Notes: generated by a model from the letters alone, not told the origin. DNA of 64,000 nucleotides from Planctomicrobium piriforme (GCF_900113665.1 NZ_FOQD01000020.1:62001-126000), one strand, 5' to 3'. Shown: positions 45,017 to 55,572, numbered from the stretch's first letter. Numbers and translations are program-made.

Positions 45017-46186
45017 ATGTTTCGTCCACGATTTCTGCCCTGGGAATACGGCGTCCGCAACTTGTTGCGTCGGCCCGCGCGCACCGTTCTCACGCTGTGC
45101 GCCGTGAGCACGGTCGTGTTGCTGGTGTTCGTAGTGGTTGGCTTCATTCGCGGCCTGGAGAAATCCCTGGCGGTGAGCGGCGATCCTGCGGTGGTGCTGG
45201 TTTATTCCATCACCGCGGAAGAGAACATTGAGAACTCCTCAATCGCAGGTCGTAGTCCAGACCTGCTGGCCGCGAGCGTGGAGGGGGTCCAGCGACGATT
45301 CGGCGTGACGCACGTTTCTCCAGAACTCTATCTGGGGACACGCGTGCAAGCCGCGACGAGCGACAAAAATGGACTTGGTCTTGTCCGTGGCGTTACGCCC
45401 AGCGCACCCCTGGTGCGTCGCCGCGTCCAACTCACGGAGGGCCGCTGGCCGGGACCGGGAGAAATCATGGTCGGCAAACTGGTCGCCGCCAAACTCGGCT
45501 GTCAACCGGAGGAATTGGCGATCGGACAGTTGCTGAAATTCGAGAAGAAATCTTGGAAAATCAGCGGCCGCTTCTCCTCCGGCGGATCGTCCTTTGAATC
45601 AGAAATCTGGTGCCGGCTCCCGGACTTTCAGGAGGCGCTCAAGCGACAGGATCTCAGCCTCGTGGCGATGCTCATGGAGCCAGGAGTCGGCTCGACCGCC
45701 GTGGAGATCTTCTGCAAGGAACGGACAGATCTCGAACTGCAGGCTCTCAGTGAAACCGCGTACTACGCGTCCCTGCAAAAGCATTACAAGCCCATGCGTT
45801 TATTGGCGTGGATGGTTGTACTGCTGGTGGCAGGTGCCGGCATTTTTGCAGGCCTGAACATGATGTACGGGGCGGTGTCCGGGCGCATTCGAGAACTTGC
45901 CACGTTACAGGCCATCGGATACCGTCGCCGGGCGATCATGGTCAGCCTTATTCAAGAAGGCGCATTGCTGGCCGCCGCCGGTTCCTTGCTCTCGGCGCTG
46001 CTCGCACTCTTCCTTATCAATGGAGCAGCCGTCCGGTTTACGATGGGCGCTTTTGAACTTCGAATTGACAGCGTCGCATTGTTGGTCGGCTGCGGGGTCG
46101 GCCTGTTGTTGGGTGTGGCGGGGGCGATCCCGCCTGCCATCAAAGCCCTGCGATTGCCGGTCGCACAAAGCCTGAAAGCGATTTGA
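45017..46186 (+). CDS. ABC transporter permease 1 (FtsX/MacB fold)
   Basis: 389 residues. One N-terminal transmembrane helix ([20 protein letters not shown]), a large periplasmic domain (about 50-265), then three C-terminal helices with the FtsX signature ([36 protein letters not shown]). This is the MacB/LolC-type permease topology without a fused ATPase. It belongs with the ATPase at 48380 and the membrane-fusion protein at 46824. Type VII ABC systems use ATP to drive periplasmic movements and push substrate out through an outer-membrane channel. Confidence 0.88.
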   Translation: MFRPRFLPWEYGVRNLLRRPARTVLTLCAVSTVVLLVFVVVGFIRGLEKSLAVSGDPAVVLVYSITAEENIENSSIAGRSPDLLAASVEGVQRRFGVTHVSPELYLGTRVQAATSDKNGLGLVRGVTPSAPLVRRRVQLTEGRWPGPGEIMVGKLVAAKLGCQPEELAIGQLLKFEKKSWKISGRFSSGGSSFESEIWCRLPDFQEALKRQDLSLVAMLMEPGVGSTAVEIFCKERTDLELQALSETAYYASLQKHYKPMRLLAWMVVLLVAGAGIFAGLNMMYGAVSGRIRELATLQAIGYRRRAIMVSLIQEGALLAAAGSLLSALLALFLINGAAVRFTMGAFELRIDSVALLVGCGVGLLLGVAGAIPPAIKALRLPVAQSLKAI

Positions 46187-46233
46187 AACGTAATCCATTT
46201 TCCAAAACCTGAAACTTTTCTGGAGAGAATGAA

Positions 46234-46746
46234 ATGAAGAACTGCCATGCTCTGCTGCTGACCGGGATGCTGCTGACCTCTGCGATCGGATGTGCTCCCA
46301 GCCCCTCGGCTCCCGCTGTGACTCAGACGGCACCGGACGCCAAATACATGGCAACTTCGGAACCTGCCGGGGCTGTTGGCGTGGGGGCGGCTCGGGAAAC
46401 CGCCAAGGATGAAGAGGATGTCGTCCTCGTCGGACGGATTGGCGGTTCGACCAAGCCATTCGTCGACGGAGTGGCGGCTTTCACGATTGTCGATCCCAAG
46501 GTGCCTTACTGCTCCAAAGAAGAAGGCTGCAAGACTCCTTGGGATTACTGCTGTGAGCAGAACCAGGTGAAGAACAACATCGCGATGGTGAGATTTGTCG
46601 ACGGCGGACAGAAGACCGTGACCACGGATGCCCGCCAGCTGCTGGGGGTAAAGGAGCTAAATGTAATTGTTGTGCATGGGAAGGCAAAACGTGATGCGGA
46701 TGGCAACCTGACCGTGCTGGCCGATCAGGTCTTCGTCAAAGAGTAA
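46234..46746 (+). CDS. Cys-rich lipoprotein of the exporter operon
   Basis: 170 residues with GGAGAGAATG upstream. Lipoprotein leader ending AIGC (Cys20), a flexible Ala/Thr-rich linker, then a small beta-barrel-like (OB-type) domain beginning VVLVGRIGG and ending [12 protein letters not shown]. Inside lies an unusual Cys motif, [18 protein letters not shown], which could bind metal or form disulfides. It stands between the first permease and the membrane-fusion gene, so it probably works with the exporter. Confidence 0.75.
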   Translation: MKNCHALLLTGMLLTSAIGCAPSPSAPAVTQTAPDAKYMATSEPAGAVGVGAARETAKDEEDVVLVGRIGGSTKPFVDGVAAFTIVDPKVPYCSKEEGCKTPWDYCCEQNQVKNNIAMVRFVDGGQKTVTTDARQLLGVKELNVIVVHGKAKRDADGNLTVLADQVFVKE

Positions 46747-46823
46747 TTCGAAATTGCGCCCAACTTCAAACGCCTTTGCCGCTCGACCACATCGGGCGGC
46801 GATGGGAGATCACGGGAACGACT

Positions 46824-48383
46824 ATGAATAGTCAACTCAATCTGCGCGGCCTCGCGCTGGAGCGGTCTGAACGCAGCCGTCAGTCGCCGAGACACAGGCG
46901 TGCGTGGCTGTCACGCTACATCGTTCCCGGCGGGATCGTGCTTGGATTTCTGGGACTGCTGGGGTGGGGGATGCGGGATCAACTGGTCTCGCGGAGGCCA
47001 GTGACTGTGATTCCGGTGGTCGTCACTCGAGCCGAGATTCAGGCAGCGGGTACGACCTTGTTTCAAGCAGCAGGCTGGATCGAACCACGTCCCACACCGA
47101 CCAGCGCCGCCGCCTTGACAGAGGGCGTGGTGGAATCGTTACTCGTTGTTGAAGGTCAGGCGGTTGCCGCCGGAGAGCCGGTGGCGAAACTGATCGATAT
47201 CGACGCGAGGTTAGCTTTACAGGAAGCCCAGGCCACCCTGGATTTGCGTGAGGCAGAAGTCCGCAGCGCGGAAGGCGAGTTGAAGGCGGCCAAACTTCGC
47301 ATTGAGTTTCCGGTCCATTTGGAAGCGCAGTTGGCCGACGCCGAATCGCTCCTGGCAAAAACGCAGACCGAACTGGTCAAACTGCCGTTTCTTATCAAAT
47401 CGGCAGCAGCGCGATTGGACTATGCCCGCAACAACCTTGACGGCAAACAATCGGCGGGTCTCGGCATTGCCGGGCGAACATTGCAACTGGCTGAAAGCGA
47501 ATTTGCGGCTGCCCAGGCCGATTTGAGCGAACTGCAGCAACGCGGGCCAAGTTTACAGCGCGAAGAAGCCGCCCTGCAGAAGAAGAAGAAGGCCGTTGCC
47601 GACCAATTGATGCGACTCGTCGAAGAATCTCGTCAACTGGAGAGTGCGCTCGCCAGTTTGCAGGCAGCCAAGGCGATCCGGGATCGGGCCAGACTGGCTG
47701 TTGAAAAAGCAAACCTCAATCTGGATCGCACGATTGTCCGCAGCCCTGGTCGGGGCACGGTCATGCAGTTGATCGCGCATCCCGGCACCCGCGTCATGGG
47801 ACTGGACGCCAACGCGACCCGCAGTGCCAGCACGGTCGTCACGCTCTACGACCCGGAGATGCTGCAAGTGCGTGCCGATGTTCGGCTGGAGGATGTACCG
47901 AGGGTGCAGCCTGGACAACCGGTCGAAGTCCAAACGGCTTCATCCAAAGAGACCATTCATGGAACGGTGCTGAGGGCCACCTCGTCCGCAAACATTCAGA
48001 AGAACACCTTGGAAGTCAAAATTGCGTTGGAACATCCTCCGGCGACCGTCCGTCCCGAAATGCTCGTGACCGCCACGTTTCAGGCTCCGCCGCCGCCCGA
48101 GACGGAACAAAGCCAGGCCCGTGAGATTGAGCGACTGCTCATTCCTCGGCAATTGGTCGAAAAAGCGGACGGTGCAGCCGTCGTCTGGGTCGCAGATGCG
48201 AATAGTAGAGCCCGTCGACGCAGCGTCCAACTTGGCCAGTCGGGCACGGAGGCGTTGGTCGAAGTTGTGGATGGACTGACGGCGACTGACAAACTGATCG
48301 CGGGAGGGCGGGAAGGACTCGCGGAGGGAGACCCCGTCCATGTCACTGGCGAAGATGCCAGTCTCGGAATCTCCTCGCGATGA
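46824..48383 (+). CDS. ABC exporter membrane-fusion protein (HlyD/MacA type)
   Basis: 519 residues from the ATG at 46824, with GGGAACG upstream. One N-terminal transmembrane helix ([19 protein letters not shown]) anchors it in the inner membrane. A split lipoyl domain ([20 protein letters not shown] and [18 protein letters not shown]) encloses a very long coiled-coil hairpin (about 125-300) with blocks such as [20 protein letters not shown] and [21 protein letters not shown] beta-barrel ([18 protein letters not shown]) and a membrane-proximal part follow. It would bridge permease and outer-membrane channel. It overlaps the ATPase gene by ATGA. Confidence 0.9.
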   Translation: MNSQLNLRGLALERSERSRQSPRHRRAWLSRYIVPGGIVLGFLGLLGWGMRDQLVSRRPVTVIPVVVTRAEIQAAGTTLFQAAGWIEPRPTPTSAAALTEGVVESLLVVEGQAVAAGEPVAKLIDIDARLALQEAQATLDLREAEVRSAEGELKAAKLRIEFPVHLEAQLADAESLLAKTQTELVKLPFLIKSAAARLDYARNNLDGKQSAGLGIAGRTLQLAESEFAAAQADLSELQQRGPSLQREEAALQKKKKAVADQLMRLVEESRQLESALASLQAAKAIRDRARLAVEKANLNLDRTIVRSPGRGTVMQLIAHPGTRVMGLDANATRSASTVVTLYDPEMLQVRADVRLEDVPRVQPGQPVEVQTASSKETIHGTVLRATSSANIQKNTLEVKIALEHPPATVRPEMLVTATFQAPPPPETEQSQAREIERLLIPRQLVEKADGAAVVWVADANSRARRRSVQLGQSGTEALVEVVDGLTATDKLIAGGREGLAEGDPVHVTGEDASLGISSR

Positions 48384-49138
48384 CCACACCGGATCAGCAT
48401 TCAAACAGGAACAAACGCATGGCTCTCGTGGAAATCCGGAACCTCACCCGCTGGTTCAAAAAAGGGGACGAAGTCATCACACCCCTTGATGATATTGATC
48501 TCGACGTTGAGAAAGGTGATTTCATTTCTCTCATGGGCCCCAGCGGTACTGGCAAGAGCACGCTGCTGAACGTCGTCAGCGGCATCGACCAACCTCAATC
48601 TGGAAGCGTCCGCGTGGACGGCGTCGAGATCACGAAACTGTCCCGTGGGCAATTGGCCGACTGGCGTGCGGCCAATCTGGGTTACATCTTTCAGACGCAC
48701 AACCTTATTCCGGTCCTCACAGCCCATGAGAACATCGAACTGCCGCTGCTGTTGCTGCCGCTGTCTGGAGCTGACCGCAGAAGACGCATTGAACTCGCCA
48801 TGGAAGCCGTCGGCCTGACCGACCGCGCCCATCACTATCCCCGCCAGCTCTCCGGGGGGCAGGAACAACGGGTGGGCATCGCGCGGGCAATCGTCGCGCA
48901 TCCCAAAGTGGTCGTGGCAGATGAGCCAACAGGCAGCCTGGATGCCGAGACCAGTCAGCAGATTCAGGTGCTGCTGCAACGACTCAATCAGGAACTGGAA
49001 ATCACCATGTTGATGGTGACCCATGACGACCATATCGCCGCGATCGCTTCTCGGCAATTGCGACTCGATCGCGGCAAGATTATCGAAACCGGAAACACAG
49101 GCAAAAGCCATTTCCCGCTGGTCGCTGGAAGCCGCTGA
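48380..49138 (+). CDS. ABC transporter ATPase (LolD/MacB family)
   Basis: 252 residues. Walker [11 protein letters not shown]-loop FQTHNLIP, signature LSGGQ, Walker B VVVADEP, D-loop GSLDAET and H-loop MVTHD are all present. Family-typical surroundings ([20 protein letters not shown]) place it with the LolD/MacB/FtsE ATPases. It begins inside the stop of the membrane-fusion gene and is followed 18 bases later by the second permease, a standard operon layout. Confidence 0.93.
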   Translation: MTTPDQHSNRNKRMALVEIRNLTRWFKKGDEVITPLDDIDLDVEKGDFISLMGPSGTGKSTLLNVVSGIDQPQSGSVRVDGVEITKLSRGQLADWRAANLGYIFQTHNLIPVLTAHENIELPLLLLPLSGADRRRRIELAMEAVGLTDRAHHYPRQLSGGQEQRVGIARAIVAHPKVVVADEPTGSLDAETSQQIQVLLQRLNQELEITMLMVTHDDHIAAIASRQLRLDRGKIIETGNTGKSHFPLVAGSR

Positions 49139-49156
49139 TGCAATGAGGTTGGTCCC

Positions 49157-50299
49157 ATGTTTCGCTTTGTGCCGTATGTCTTCAAGAGTCTGTGGGGACA
49201 CCGTGCCCGGACGCTGCTGACCGTCAGCGGAGCGGCTGTCGCGATGTTCGTGTTCTGTTTCGTCGGGTCGGTGCAGGAGGGTCTCGATCGACTGACTTCC
49301 GATGAGGATGCGCAGCGGACGCTAATTGTGTTTCAGGAAAATCGGTTCTGCCCGACCAGCAGCCGGCTGCCGGAAGATTACGCGCGGCGCATCGCAGTAA
49401 TCCCCGGCGTGAAGAATGTGATGCCGATTCAGGTATGGACGAACAACTGCCGGGCAAGCCTGGATGTCGTTGTGTTCAATGGAGCAAATCCCAAGCAGCT
49501 TCGCGAATCTCGAAAGCTGACACTCGTCTCCGGCAACTGGAACCAGTTTGAATCACAACGCGATGCTGCAATCTTGGGCCGGAACGTGGCTCAGCGTCGA
49601 CGGCTCGCGGTGGGAGACCAGTTTTCAATCGGCGATCTGAACGTGCAGGTTGCGGGCATCTTCAGTTCACCGGTTCCGGCGGAAGAGAACTTGATCTACA
49701 CCAGTCTCGCGTTTCTGCAGTACACGCGCGGCCTGGATGCCGCCGGATTGGTGACCCAGCATGAAGTCCATTTAACCGAAAATGCCGACCCCGAGGACGT
49801 CGCCTCGACCATTGATGAAGCCCTGAAAGCGGGGCCAGTCGCCACGACGACGCGGCGTAAAGGGGCCTTTCAGACTAGCACGCTCTCGGACCTGGTGGAC
49901 CTCATTGGGTTCGCCCATTGGTTGGGGTATGCCAGCGTGGGACTGGTGCTTGCCCTCGTCGGCACGACGACTGTCATGTCGGTTCAGGATCGAGTGAAAG
50001 AACACGCGGTGTTGCAAACTCTCGGCGTTCGTCCGGGCCGGGTGTTTCGCATTGTGATGACGGAAAGCCTCGTGCAATGCACGTTGGGAGGTCTGCTCGG
50101 AATGGTCACTGCGATGGGCCTGCTGGCCTGGAGCGGATTGGCGGTGGGAGCAGAAGGAGTCACCATCGCCTTTCGCCCCTCTTGGGTTCTAGCAGTCTCA
50201 GCAGTCTGGATCTCGCTTCTTGTCGGCGTGCTGGCAGGCGTGTTTCCGGCCATGCATGCGTCACGAATTCGCATCGTCGAGGCGATGAGACAGGCGTAG
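49157..50299 (+). CDS. ABC transporter permease 2 (FtsX/MacB fold)
   Basis: 380 residues with the same topology as the permease at 45017: an N-terminal helix ([20 protein letters not shown]), a periplasmic domain with Cys residues ([15 protein letters not shown]), and three C-terminal helices ([59 protein letters not shown]). The two permeases could form a heterodimer like LolCE. Last gene of the island on this strand. Confidence 0.9.
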   Translation: MFRFVPYVFKSLWGHRARTLLTVSGAAVAMFVFCFVGSVQEGLDRLTSDEDAQRTLIVFQENRFCPTSSRLPEDYARRIAVIPGVKNVMPIQVWTNNCRASLDVVVFNGANPKQLRESRKLTLVSGNWNQFESQRDAAILGRNVAQRRRLAVGDQFSIGDLNVQVAGIFSSPVPAEENLIYTSLAFLQYTRGLDAAGLVTQHEVHLTENADPEDVASTIDEALKAGPVATTTRRKGAFQTSTLSDLVDLIGFAHWLGYASVGLVLALVGTTTVMSVQDRVKEHAVLQTLGVRPGRVFRIVMTESLVQCTLGGLLGMVTAMGLLAWSGLAVGAEGVTIAFRPSWVLAVSAVWISLLVGVLAGVFPAMHASRIRIVEAMRQA

Positions 50300-50452
50300 T
50301 GTGGCACGTCTCCGAATTCTTTGATCGCATTGAAAAGAGTCGTTCGGACCAAGTTATCTCCGAGCACTTGTCACAAGTATGATTTCGGCGCAAGTCTAGA
50401 AATCAGTGCACTTTCTCCATCGTTTTCTCTGTTGAACAGAAGGAGAGTTGTC

Positions 50453-50575
50453 GATGCACCGCTTTTTGAAAATTGCCTCACCCAGATTCGGAGTCAGCGT
50501 TGCTGAAAAATTCGATTCCGGCTACGGAGCCAAAGGGGGAGCAATCGGGAATGTCCTCGCCGGGCGAACACCGTA
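50453..50575 (+). other. Orphan start signal with a 40-codon frame
   Basis: A strong AAGGAGAG lies 8 bases before an ATG that opens MHRFLKIASPRFGVSVAEKF. The frame closes after 40 codons and its last part runs antisense to the end of the FGE fragment. This could be a gene start cut off when the FGE fragment arrived, or a chance match. Confidence 0.25.
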
Positions 50576-51112
50576 AATGAATTTCCGGTTCGCCGGCACG
50601 TTGCTGAGACGAGAGGCGGAGCGTACGGGTGACGCCCGATAGAGGAACGAGCCGCCGCGCAACTGACGCCCGGCGGTGGTGAGGACTTCCAGTGCAGCCT
50701 CTGCATCCTCGCTGATGGCATCTCCTTGAGGATACCCAACAGAAGGTTCCTGACACCATGTAAACACATTTCCCAGCGCGTCAAACAAACCGAATTCATT
50801 CGGCTTCAGGCTTCCCACCGGCCAAGTTTTCTCGTCGGAATCCTTGATGAACCATGCATACTTCGGCAGCAGGTCGTCCATCTCACCATAGTAGCGGCTG
50901 GTCGAAGCGCCAGAGCGGGTCGCATATTCCATCTCCGCTTCTGTAGGAAGTCGGTAACCTCCCAGACTCGGGTAGTTTGCCTTCAGCTTGATCTCATTCC
51001 CCATGATCTCGTAACACCATTGCTCGGTGGCAATTCCCTCCTGCTCGCTTAGCCAGTTGCAGTGTGTTGCTCCCCGATACCAGTCAATGCTCATCACAGG
51101 CAGGTCCGCCAT
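50522..51112 (-). pseudogene. Formylglycine-generating-enzyme-like domain, truncated
   Basis: 196 codons from an internal ATG; the same frame reads further upstream (TVEEYRRFEKDYSLRADFTR) as FGE-sulfatase domains do, but the true N-terminus is lost at about 51180. Recognisable motifs are PVMSIDWYRGATHCNWLSEQ, GGYRLPTEAEMEYATRSGAS, NEFGLFDALGNVFTWCQEP, LRGGSF and the final ASRLSN with YGVRPART instead of the usual GFRxAR. These domains are common in planctomycetes, often fused to kinases. With both ends irregular it is probably a non-functional fragment. Confidence 0.7.
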
Positions 51113-51462
51113 CCGAGTGAAATCGGCACGCAGGCTGTAGTCCTTTTCAAACCGGCGGTATTCCTCGACCGTCCTGTCGGTTCGTTGGATGTCTGCTCAA
51201 ATGCTCCGAGTGCTCCAGGATATTGATGTTCACGCCCGACAGCATTTGGGCTGGCGAAGATCCGCAGTTCTACGTCTAGGAACCGTGAACGCGCCTCTTC
51301 TGTGTTGGAACCTTCGCCTGCCCAGTTCGAGGGATGAGAACAGTCAGGATGATGCTCCCCTCGGGAGGAGATCGTACTCACCATGAAATTTTCAAGGGCG
51401 GTGAATTTCTTGTAAGACCACAGCTTTGCAGGGTACCAATATCATGAGGGGAGGGCCTTGCA
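51113..51462. other. Intergenic, FGE 5' debris and sigma-factor leader
   Basis: The left part continues the FGE frame for about 20 codons and then loses similarity. The right part holds the upstream region of the sigma-factor gene, including GAGGGGAGGG at 51446-51455. No other gene recognised. Confidence 0.45.
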
Positions 51463-51984
51463 TTGGCTGACGGGGATCACAAGTCGCAGTTCATGGGCAT
51501 GGTGGACGAGCATGGCTCCTCCGTCATGAAGGTGGCGCGCGCCTACACATTGACCAGTGAGGAACGTCAGGATCTCGCTCAGGAAATCCTGCTCCAGGCT
51601 TGGAAATCGCTGCCCAAGTTTGACGGCAAAGCATCCCTGTCGACGTGGTTCTATCGCGTGTCACTTCAGACGGCTATGAACTGGCGTCGCAACGACCAGC
51701 AGCGCCGGTTGCGGCAACAACCGTTTCTCGACTTTCAAGACTTCGCCAACGCCACCGATTGTGCCGAGGCAGTTCAACAACGCGAAGTCGTCGAACAACT
51801 CTACGCGGCGATTCATCGACTTCCCAAGACCGATACCGCGTTGATTCTGCTGTATCTCGACGGCTTGAGTTATCGGGAGATGGCCGAAGTTTTGGGGATT
51901 TCCGAGAGCAATGTGGGCGTGAAACTGAATCGGGCCAAGACAGCTCTGAGCGAACTGATGAACGGGAAAGCCAATGGACCCTGA
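51463..51984 (+). CDS. ECF-type RNA polymerase sigma factor
   Basis: 173 residues from a TTG start positioned 8 bases after a strong GAGGGGAGGG; an in-frame ATG exists at 51493. Region 2 (about 15-85: EERQDLAQEILLQAWKSLPK, LSTWFYRVSLQTAMNWRR) and region 4 (about 110-165: LPKTDTALILLYLDGLSYRE, MAEVLGISESNVGVKLNRAK) are both complete, with only a short linker. It would redirect RNA polymerase to a stress or envelope regulon. It overlaps the next gene, a membrane protein, by 11 bases, the usual place of an anti-sigma factor. Confidence 0.93.
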   Translation: MADGDHKSQFMGMVDEHGSSVMKVARAYTLTSEERQDLAQEILLQAWKSLPKFDGKASLSTWFYRVSLQTAMNWRRNDQQRRLRQQPFLDFQDFANATDCAEAVQQREVVEQLYAAIHRLPKTDTALILLYLDGLSYREMAEVLGISESNVGVKLNRAKTALSELMNGKANGP

Positions 51985-52801
51985 CAAGTATCAACAGGCA
52001 TGGCAAGCACAGTCGGCCCGCACGCAAATGACCGTCGATGCCGACCTGCTGCTCAAAGAAGTGCAGCGTAATCAGCATCATTTTCGGGCGATCATCATCC
52101 GTCGGGATTTTGTTGAAGTTGGCGTTGCGCTGCTGTTGCTGCCGCTCTGGATCTTTCTCGGCATCAAGATTTCAACTCCTTGGACATGGTATTTGGCAAT
52201 ACCGGCCTTGGCCTGGATCGCCGGATTCATGTTGTGGTTTCGGATGCGGCATCCGCAAGTGCCGAGCGCGCCGGATCAGCCGTTGCTGTTGTGCGTCAAG
52301 AACTCATTGACCCAGGTGGAAGATCAAATCTGGTTACTGCGGAATGTCTTCTGGTGGTATTTACTCCCTCCCGGCATTTCGATCCTCGCGTTTTTTGCCC
52401 ATGTGACCCTGCTCACCTCTCAAACTTGGGTCGAGGCGTTCTGCGCCGGCGGTCTCTTATTCGGGTTCCTCGTGGGAGTTTATGGCTTCATTGATTACAT
52501 CAATCAACGCGCCGTGAGCCTCGACCTTGAACCACGGCGGCAGGAGTTATTGGCTTTGCTCACAAGGCTCGGCGATGAGCCGATAGAAGAGGGCGTCACG
52601 ACAAGCGCGACCTGGAGAGCCGAAATTTCCAGCGTTTTCAAACGCTGGTTCATCTGCGCCGTTGTGTGCTTCGCAATCCTCATCGTGATTGTCGTGACAC
52701 GCACGAATACTGGTTCCACGAATGTTGAATCAGATCGAAAAAGTGAAACTCAGAACCTTGTTCACACTGCCATTGACGCAGTGATGTGTGAACTGGTTTG
52801 A
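51974..52801 (+). CDS. Membrane protein, candidate anti-sigma partner
   Basis: 275 residues. A hydrophilic N-terminus (about 1-45, YQQAWQAQSARTQMTVDADL) precedes four hydrophobic segments (about 50-68, 72-90, 125-145, 150-175) and a fifth near 230-248 (FICAVVCFAILIVIVVT). No ZAS zinc-finger motif is visible. Overlap with the sigma-factor gene and membrane location suggest it regulates that sigma factor, but this is inferred from position alone. Confidence 0.7.
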   Translation: MDPDKYQQAWQAQSARTQMTVDADLLLKEVQRNQHHFRAIIIRRDFVEVGVALLLLPLWIFLGIKISTPWTWYLAIPALAWIAGFMLWFRMRHPQVPSAPDQPLLLCVKNSLTQVEDQIWLLRNVFWWYLLPPGISILAFFAHVTLLTSQTWVEAFCAGGLLFGFLVGVYGFIDYINQRAVSLDLEPRRQELLALLTRLGDEPIEEGVTTSATWRAEISSVFKRWFICAVVCFAILIVIVVTRTNTGSTNVESDRKSETQNLVHTAIDAVMCELV

Positions 52802-53034
52802 GAAACTGCGGCCTGTGTTGTTCGACCGAGATCCCAGCCCGCCACGGAGACCGGTAAGAGCCATTTTCATTCGCTCCCGGCCTCTTCATCCAACATTAGG
52901 TGTTGTTGAGACCATCTCGGGACCGATCACTGAATCCTTGTCGTTTCCCGTTGGTTAGGCTTCGGATTTGCAGTCAGCGTTTTGGCCCGGACGGGCAAGA
53001 ATTCGCCGCAAATACAAATTGAAAGCCTGCCGCG
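52802..53034. other. Gap between anti-sigma candidate and tiny ORF
   Basis: Contains a single mini-element half-motif CCTGTGTTGTT at 52812. No gene recognised. Confidence 0.4.
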
Positions 53035-53142
53035 ATGTTCGCGTTCTATGCAAATCAATTGGGCTGCTTCGGTTCAATTCTGGTCTCGGTTGTCCTCAGC
53101 CTTTTGTTATTCGCATTATTGCGAGGCTGTCAGGCAGTCTAG
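53035..53142 (+). CDS. Tiny membrane protein, 35 residues
   Basis: MFAFYANQLGCFGSILVSVV and LSLLLFALLRGCQAV: a short polar start, then a single transmembrane helix. The NxLGCxGSxxVS pattern recalls tiny conserved single-helix proteins seen in many bacteria. The Shine-Dalgarno is weak. Function unknown. Confidence 0.4.
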   Translation: MFAFYANQLGCFGSILVSVVLSLLLFALLRGCQAV

Positions 53143-53281
53143 AAGGGCAGTCTGCCGAGGAGATTCAAGACGCTCTCGTGGTGGCCTGCTGCGGCAGCTC
53201 AGAGTCACGGGGTTCTTTGGCCCAATAGATGCTGAGCCTTTTAGACGTTGCTCCATCTATCCGCTCGCCTGAGGCCAGTTC

Positions 53282-54397
53282 ATGCCGCATCCATCGTCGA
53301 AACATTCGGTTCAGTTTGGATCTGACGCTTCTACCGCGTGGAAACCTGGCGGTCTCATTATTCGCGAGAAAGAACCGCTCAACCTGGAGTTTCCGTTCTC
53401 AAATCTGCAAACAGTCATCACCCCGACGAACCAGTTCTTCGTCCGCAGCCACTTTCCAGTTCCCTCGATCTCTGCTGAGGATTGGCGATTGGAAGTGACC
53501 GGGGAAGTGGATGCTCCTTTTAAGCTGAGCTATGACGAGTTGCGCAGGCTGCCTGCGGAAACCCGGTCTGCAACGATCGAGTGCGCCGGAAACGGTCGGG
53601 CGTTTCTGGTACCGAAGGCGAAAGGCGTGCTGTGGGAAACGGGAGCGGTGGGGAACGCGAACTGGACTGGTGTTCGATTATCGACCGTTCTTCAACGAGC
53701 AGGTGTCAAACCGCAGGCTTTGGAAGCAGTCTTTCAAGGGGCCGACAGTGGAGTCAGCGAGGAACCGAAATCTCCCGGTGTGATCTACTTTGAACGCAGC
53801 CTCCCTTTGACGAAAGCCAATCGCCCCGAAGTTCTATTAGCTTACCAAATGAACGGACAAGACCTGACTCGGGAACACGGCTTTCCGGTTCGGCTTGTTG
53901 TCCCTGGATGGTTTGGAATGGCCTCTGTGAAGTGGCTCAACAAAATCACGCTCACTGCGACTCCGTTCAATGGATTCTGGCAAACTCTCGAATACGCTTA
54001 TTTTCAGGACTCTCCCGGTGGTCCGTCACTTGTGGCGCTCTCAGAGATGGCAGTGAAGGCCACGATTGCTCAACCTGTTTTTCACGAAACAATTGCCAGT
54101 CGTACTGTCGCACGGGTGTGCGGAGCTGCATGGTCAGGCGAAAACGAAATCGATTCCGTTGAACTCAGCATGGATGGTGGAACTCGATGGGTGACGGCGC
54201 AGCTACTCGGAGAACCAGTGCCATACTCTTGGCGCCTCTGGGAATACGATTGGCAGACGCCAGCCAGGCCAGGCCGCTACCAGTTGAAGGCCCGTGCGAG
54301 AGACAAAACTGGAGAAGTACAGCCCAGCAGCCGGGATCAAAGTCGTCTAGGCTACATGATCAATCACACAGTTCCGCTTGAAATAGAGCTGGTCTAG
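53282..54397 (+). CDS. Sulfite-oxidase-family molybdopterin enzyme
   Basis: 371 residues. Molybdopterin-binding domain at about 40-240, with the catalytic molybdenum-ligand Cys101 in ECAGNGR, and the supporting motifs [24 protein letters not shown] and [20 protein letters not shown]. The C-terminal Mo-cofactor dimerisation domain occupies about 260-371 ([20 protein letters not shown]). No signal peptide is seen, and no heme domain is fused, as in SorA- or YedY-like enzymes. It would oxidise sulfite or reduce a related oxo-compound; the electron partner is not encoded alongside. Confidence 0.92.
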   Translation: MPHPSSKHSVQFGSDASTAWKPGGLIIREKEPLNLEFPFSNLQTVITPTNQFFVRSHFPVPSISAEDWRLEVTGEVDAPFKLSYDELRRLPAETRSATIECAGNGRAFLVPKAKGVLWETGAVGNANWTGVRLSTVLQRAGVKPQALEAVFQGADSGVSEEPKSPGVIYFERSLPLTKANRPEVLLAYQMNGQDLTREHGFPVRLVVPGWFGMASVKWLNKITLTATPFNGFWQTLEYAYFQDSPGGPSLVALSEMAVKATIAQPVFHETIASRTVARVCGAAWSGENEIDSVELSMDGGTRWVTAQLLGEPVPYSWRLWEYDWQTPARPGRYQLKARARDKTGEVQPSSRDQSRLGYMINHTVPLEIELV

Positions 54398-54410
54398 CCG
54401 CTTCAACTCG

Positions 54411-55390
54411 GTGACACCGGCATGCGGTAGCGGTCGCAAACGGGGTTTTACTCTCATCGAACTGCTGGTGGTGATCGCAATCATCGCCATTCTAATCGCA
54501 CTGTTGTTGCCAGCAGTCCAACAGGCCCGCGAAGCGGCCCGTCGCAGCCAGTGCAAGAACAACCTCAAGCAGATGGGCTTGGCACTGCACAACTACCACG
54601 ACGTGTACAATCTGTTCCCTCCAGGCGGGACCAGTGCAGGCTGGGGAATGTCGTTCTTCGTCGGAATGCTGCCGTACGTCGATCAAGCCAACGTCTATAA
54701 CAAACTGGATTTCAGCGTGAATCCAGCCAGCAGCATCGGTCCAGGCTTCGTGCAGAGCGCGACTTGCCGCAACTTGCAGGCGCTCAACAATGTTTTGCCT
54801 GTTGTATACATTTGCCCCTCTTCTGTTGTGCCGAAAGCAATCTCCCTCAACAGCACTCAGCAATTGCTTCCGTCCTACGTCGGAATTGCCGGCAACGATA
54901 CCTACCAGTTTGGTTCGAATGCGGTGACCTCGACTGGGAACGCCCTTTACGGGGTCATTTCCGCAACAGGAGTGCTGATGGCCTCAAATTCGCCAGGCGG
55001 AGGCGCGGTGAACATCGCTTCGATCTTGGATGGGTCGAGCAATCAGATTTTCATTGGCGAGGAGTCCGCATATGGTACCTCGACTACCAGTAATGCAGTG
55101 GAAATCCGCACTTCTCGAATCTACTCCGGCTGGATGGGAGCCAACTGGTCAGATCGCTTGATGAATCTCACGACAGTCCGGTATCCAATCAACACCAAGG
55201 ACTCCACCTTGGCGGGAATTCAGGCGAATGGAAACAGCGGCAACAACGTTGGCCTGAATTCGCAGCACACTGGGGGGCACATGGGCTGATAGGAGATGGC
55301 ACGGTCCGATTCTTGTCCGAGAGCGTCGACCTGACATTATTGAAGAACCTATGCAGCCGGGCCGACGGAAACATTGTGGGCGAGTTCTAA
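54411..55390 (+). pseudogene. DUF1559 protein with a frameshift near its end
   Basis: A GTG start gives a short leader and the prepilin N-terminus [20 protein letters not shown], then [33 protein letters not shown] and SQHTGG. The frame then stops at 55289. In the next frame the expected family ending follows at once, [20 protein letters not shown] and NLCSRADGNIVGEF, up to a TAA at 55390. The break lies in a run of six G (GGGGGGCAC, about 55270-55278), where one more G would restore [11 protein letters not shown]. Either a real recent frameshift, phase variation, or a sequencing error in the homopolymer. A near-copy of the other DUF1559 gene's terminator follows. Confidence 0.85.
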
Positions 55391-55412
55391 AACCCCGCTC
55401 AGGCTACTGGGA

Positions 55413-55447
55413 AAGCTCGGGAGAACCATTCGTTCCCTCGGGCTTTT
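55413..55447 (+). terminator. Rho-independent terminator of DUF1559 gene
   Basis: AAGCTCGGGAGAAC pairs with GTTCCCTCGGGCTT, followed by TTTTT. Stem, loop and flanks match the terminator at 16491-16522 with a single loop difference, and CCTGTGTTGTTGG follows at 55486, as in the first copy. Confidence 0.9.
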
Positions 55448-55572
55448 TCATTTGTTCGACGGGCAGAGGAATAAGGTATCTCAGCCCTGTGTTGTTGGAC
55501 CACGCTTGCGTGCCGAACCGAGCTCCGACAGGATCAGTCTCAGAATCTGATTCAATGAAGTCTAAGGACGCC

